Assembly: GCF_038622445.1 (NCBI RefSeq)
Contig: NZ_CP152019.1
Coordinates: forward strand, 3,322,501-3,386,500
DNA: 64,000 nucleotides
Reading direction: 5' to 3'
Source of the DNA: Sporosarcina sp. FSL K6-1522
GTDB lineage: Bacteria > Bacillota > Bacilli > Bacillales_A > Planococcaceae
Of the stretch, positions 63,948-64,000 are shown piece by piece. Position 1 is the first letter of the stretch; each line of letters begins with the position of its first letter. A program made the translations under genes and the position numbers. The notes under the pieces are model-generated. The model searched no databases, was not told the DNA's origin, and saw only the letters and a list, made by a program, of their open reading frames with translations.

Positions 63948-64000
63948 TTAGTTGTATTTCGCCATCTTAGCCGCAAACGGATCATCTGGCGTATTCTCTC
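63948..64000 (-). CDS. Phage scaffold protein, C-terminal fragment
   Basis: The last 16 or 17 codons of an ORF entering from the right edge, ending DPFAAKMAKYN and TAA 13 bases before the capsid ATG. The DPFA...AKY ending and the place before the capsid gene are those of DUF4355-type scaffolding proteins. Confidence 0.65.
   Translation of the reverse strand, partial: ENTPDDPFAAKMAKYN

Overview
The window is a 64-kb piece of a low- to mid-GC, endospore-forming Firmicute chromosome (order Bacillales). Gene content (spoIVA, sleB-ypeB, TRAP/mtrB, bacillithiol genes, menaquinol-cytochrome c reductase, resE-sigX-rsiX) and gene order closely follow the aroA/panB to resDE arc of Bacillus subtilis. 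Several gaps in synteny and abundant intergenic repeats point to a Planococcaceae member such as Sporosarcina; the genus is an inference. Almost every gene is on the minus strand; the ferredoxin gene is the clear exception.

Layout, left to right. 1-5.3 kb: panD(partial)-panC-panB, birA, cca, bshA. 5.5-6.6 kb: dapB and a MazG-like gene. 6.8-10.4 kb: YugP-type protease, ypjA, qcrC-qcrB-qcrA. 10.5-20 kb: ypiF, ypiB, ypiA and the aromatic block aroA, tyrA, hisC, aroH, aroB, aroC. 20-25.9 kb: cheR, ndk, hepT-menG-hepS (menaquinone side chain and methylation), mtrB, folE, HU. 26-33.8 kb: spoIVA, yphF, yphE, gpsA, der, S1-like ypfD, plsC-like, cmk. 33.9-43.4 kb: PilZ protein, ypeB, sleB, prsW, ypdA, a phosphoesterase, ypbE, recQ, ypbB, fer. 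43.5-48 kb: FMN riboswitch-ribU, rsiX, sigX, resE.

From about 48.1 kb to the right edge lies the late half of a siphovirus-type prophage, read right to left: scaffold(partial), major capsid, Ig-like protein, connector, three minor capsid genes, major tail protein, two tail-assembly chaperones, tape measure, distal tail, Gp37-like, baseplate/fibre genes, holin and endolysin. It abuts resE where resD would be expected, so an attachment site probably lies in about 48.0-48.2 kb.

The most unusual signals are in the prophage. The major capsid gene and the major tail gene each stop just after a proline codon at a plausible frameshift site (+1 for capsid, -1 for tail). Frameshifting in both would add 21-22 residues ending in nearly the same motif (VTxTTDGAIIxL). 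The tape measure gene has its Shine-Dalgarno placed in front of an ATA codon and carries nine exact-length 21-residue repeats. The two tail chaperone ORFs are in one frame, separated by a single TAG. In the chromosome, two families of dispersed repeats fill intergenic spaces. Copies of one family sit exactly where mgsA-bshB1 and trpEDCFBA would be expected by comparison with B. subtilis.
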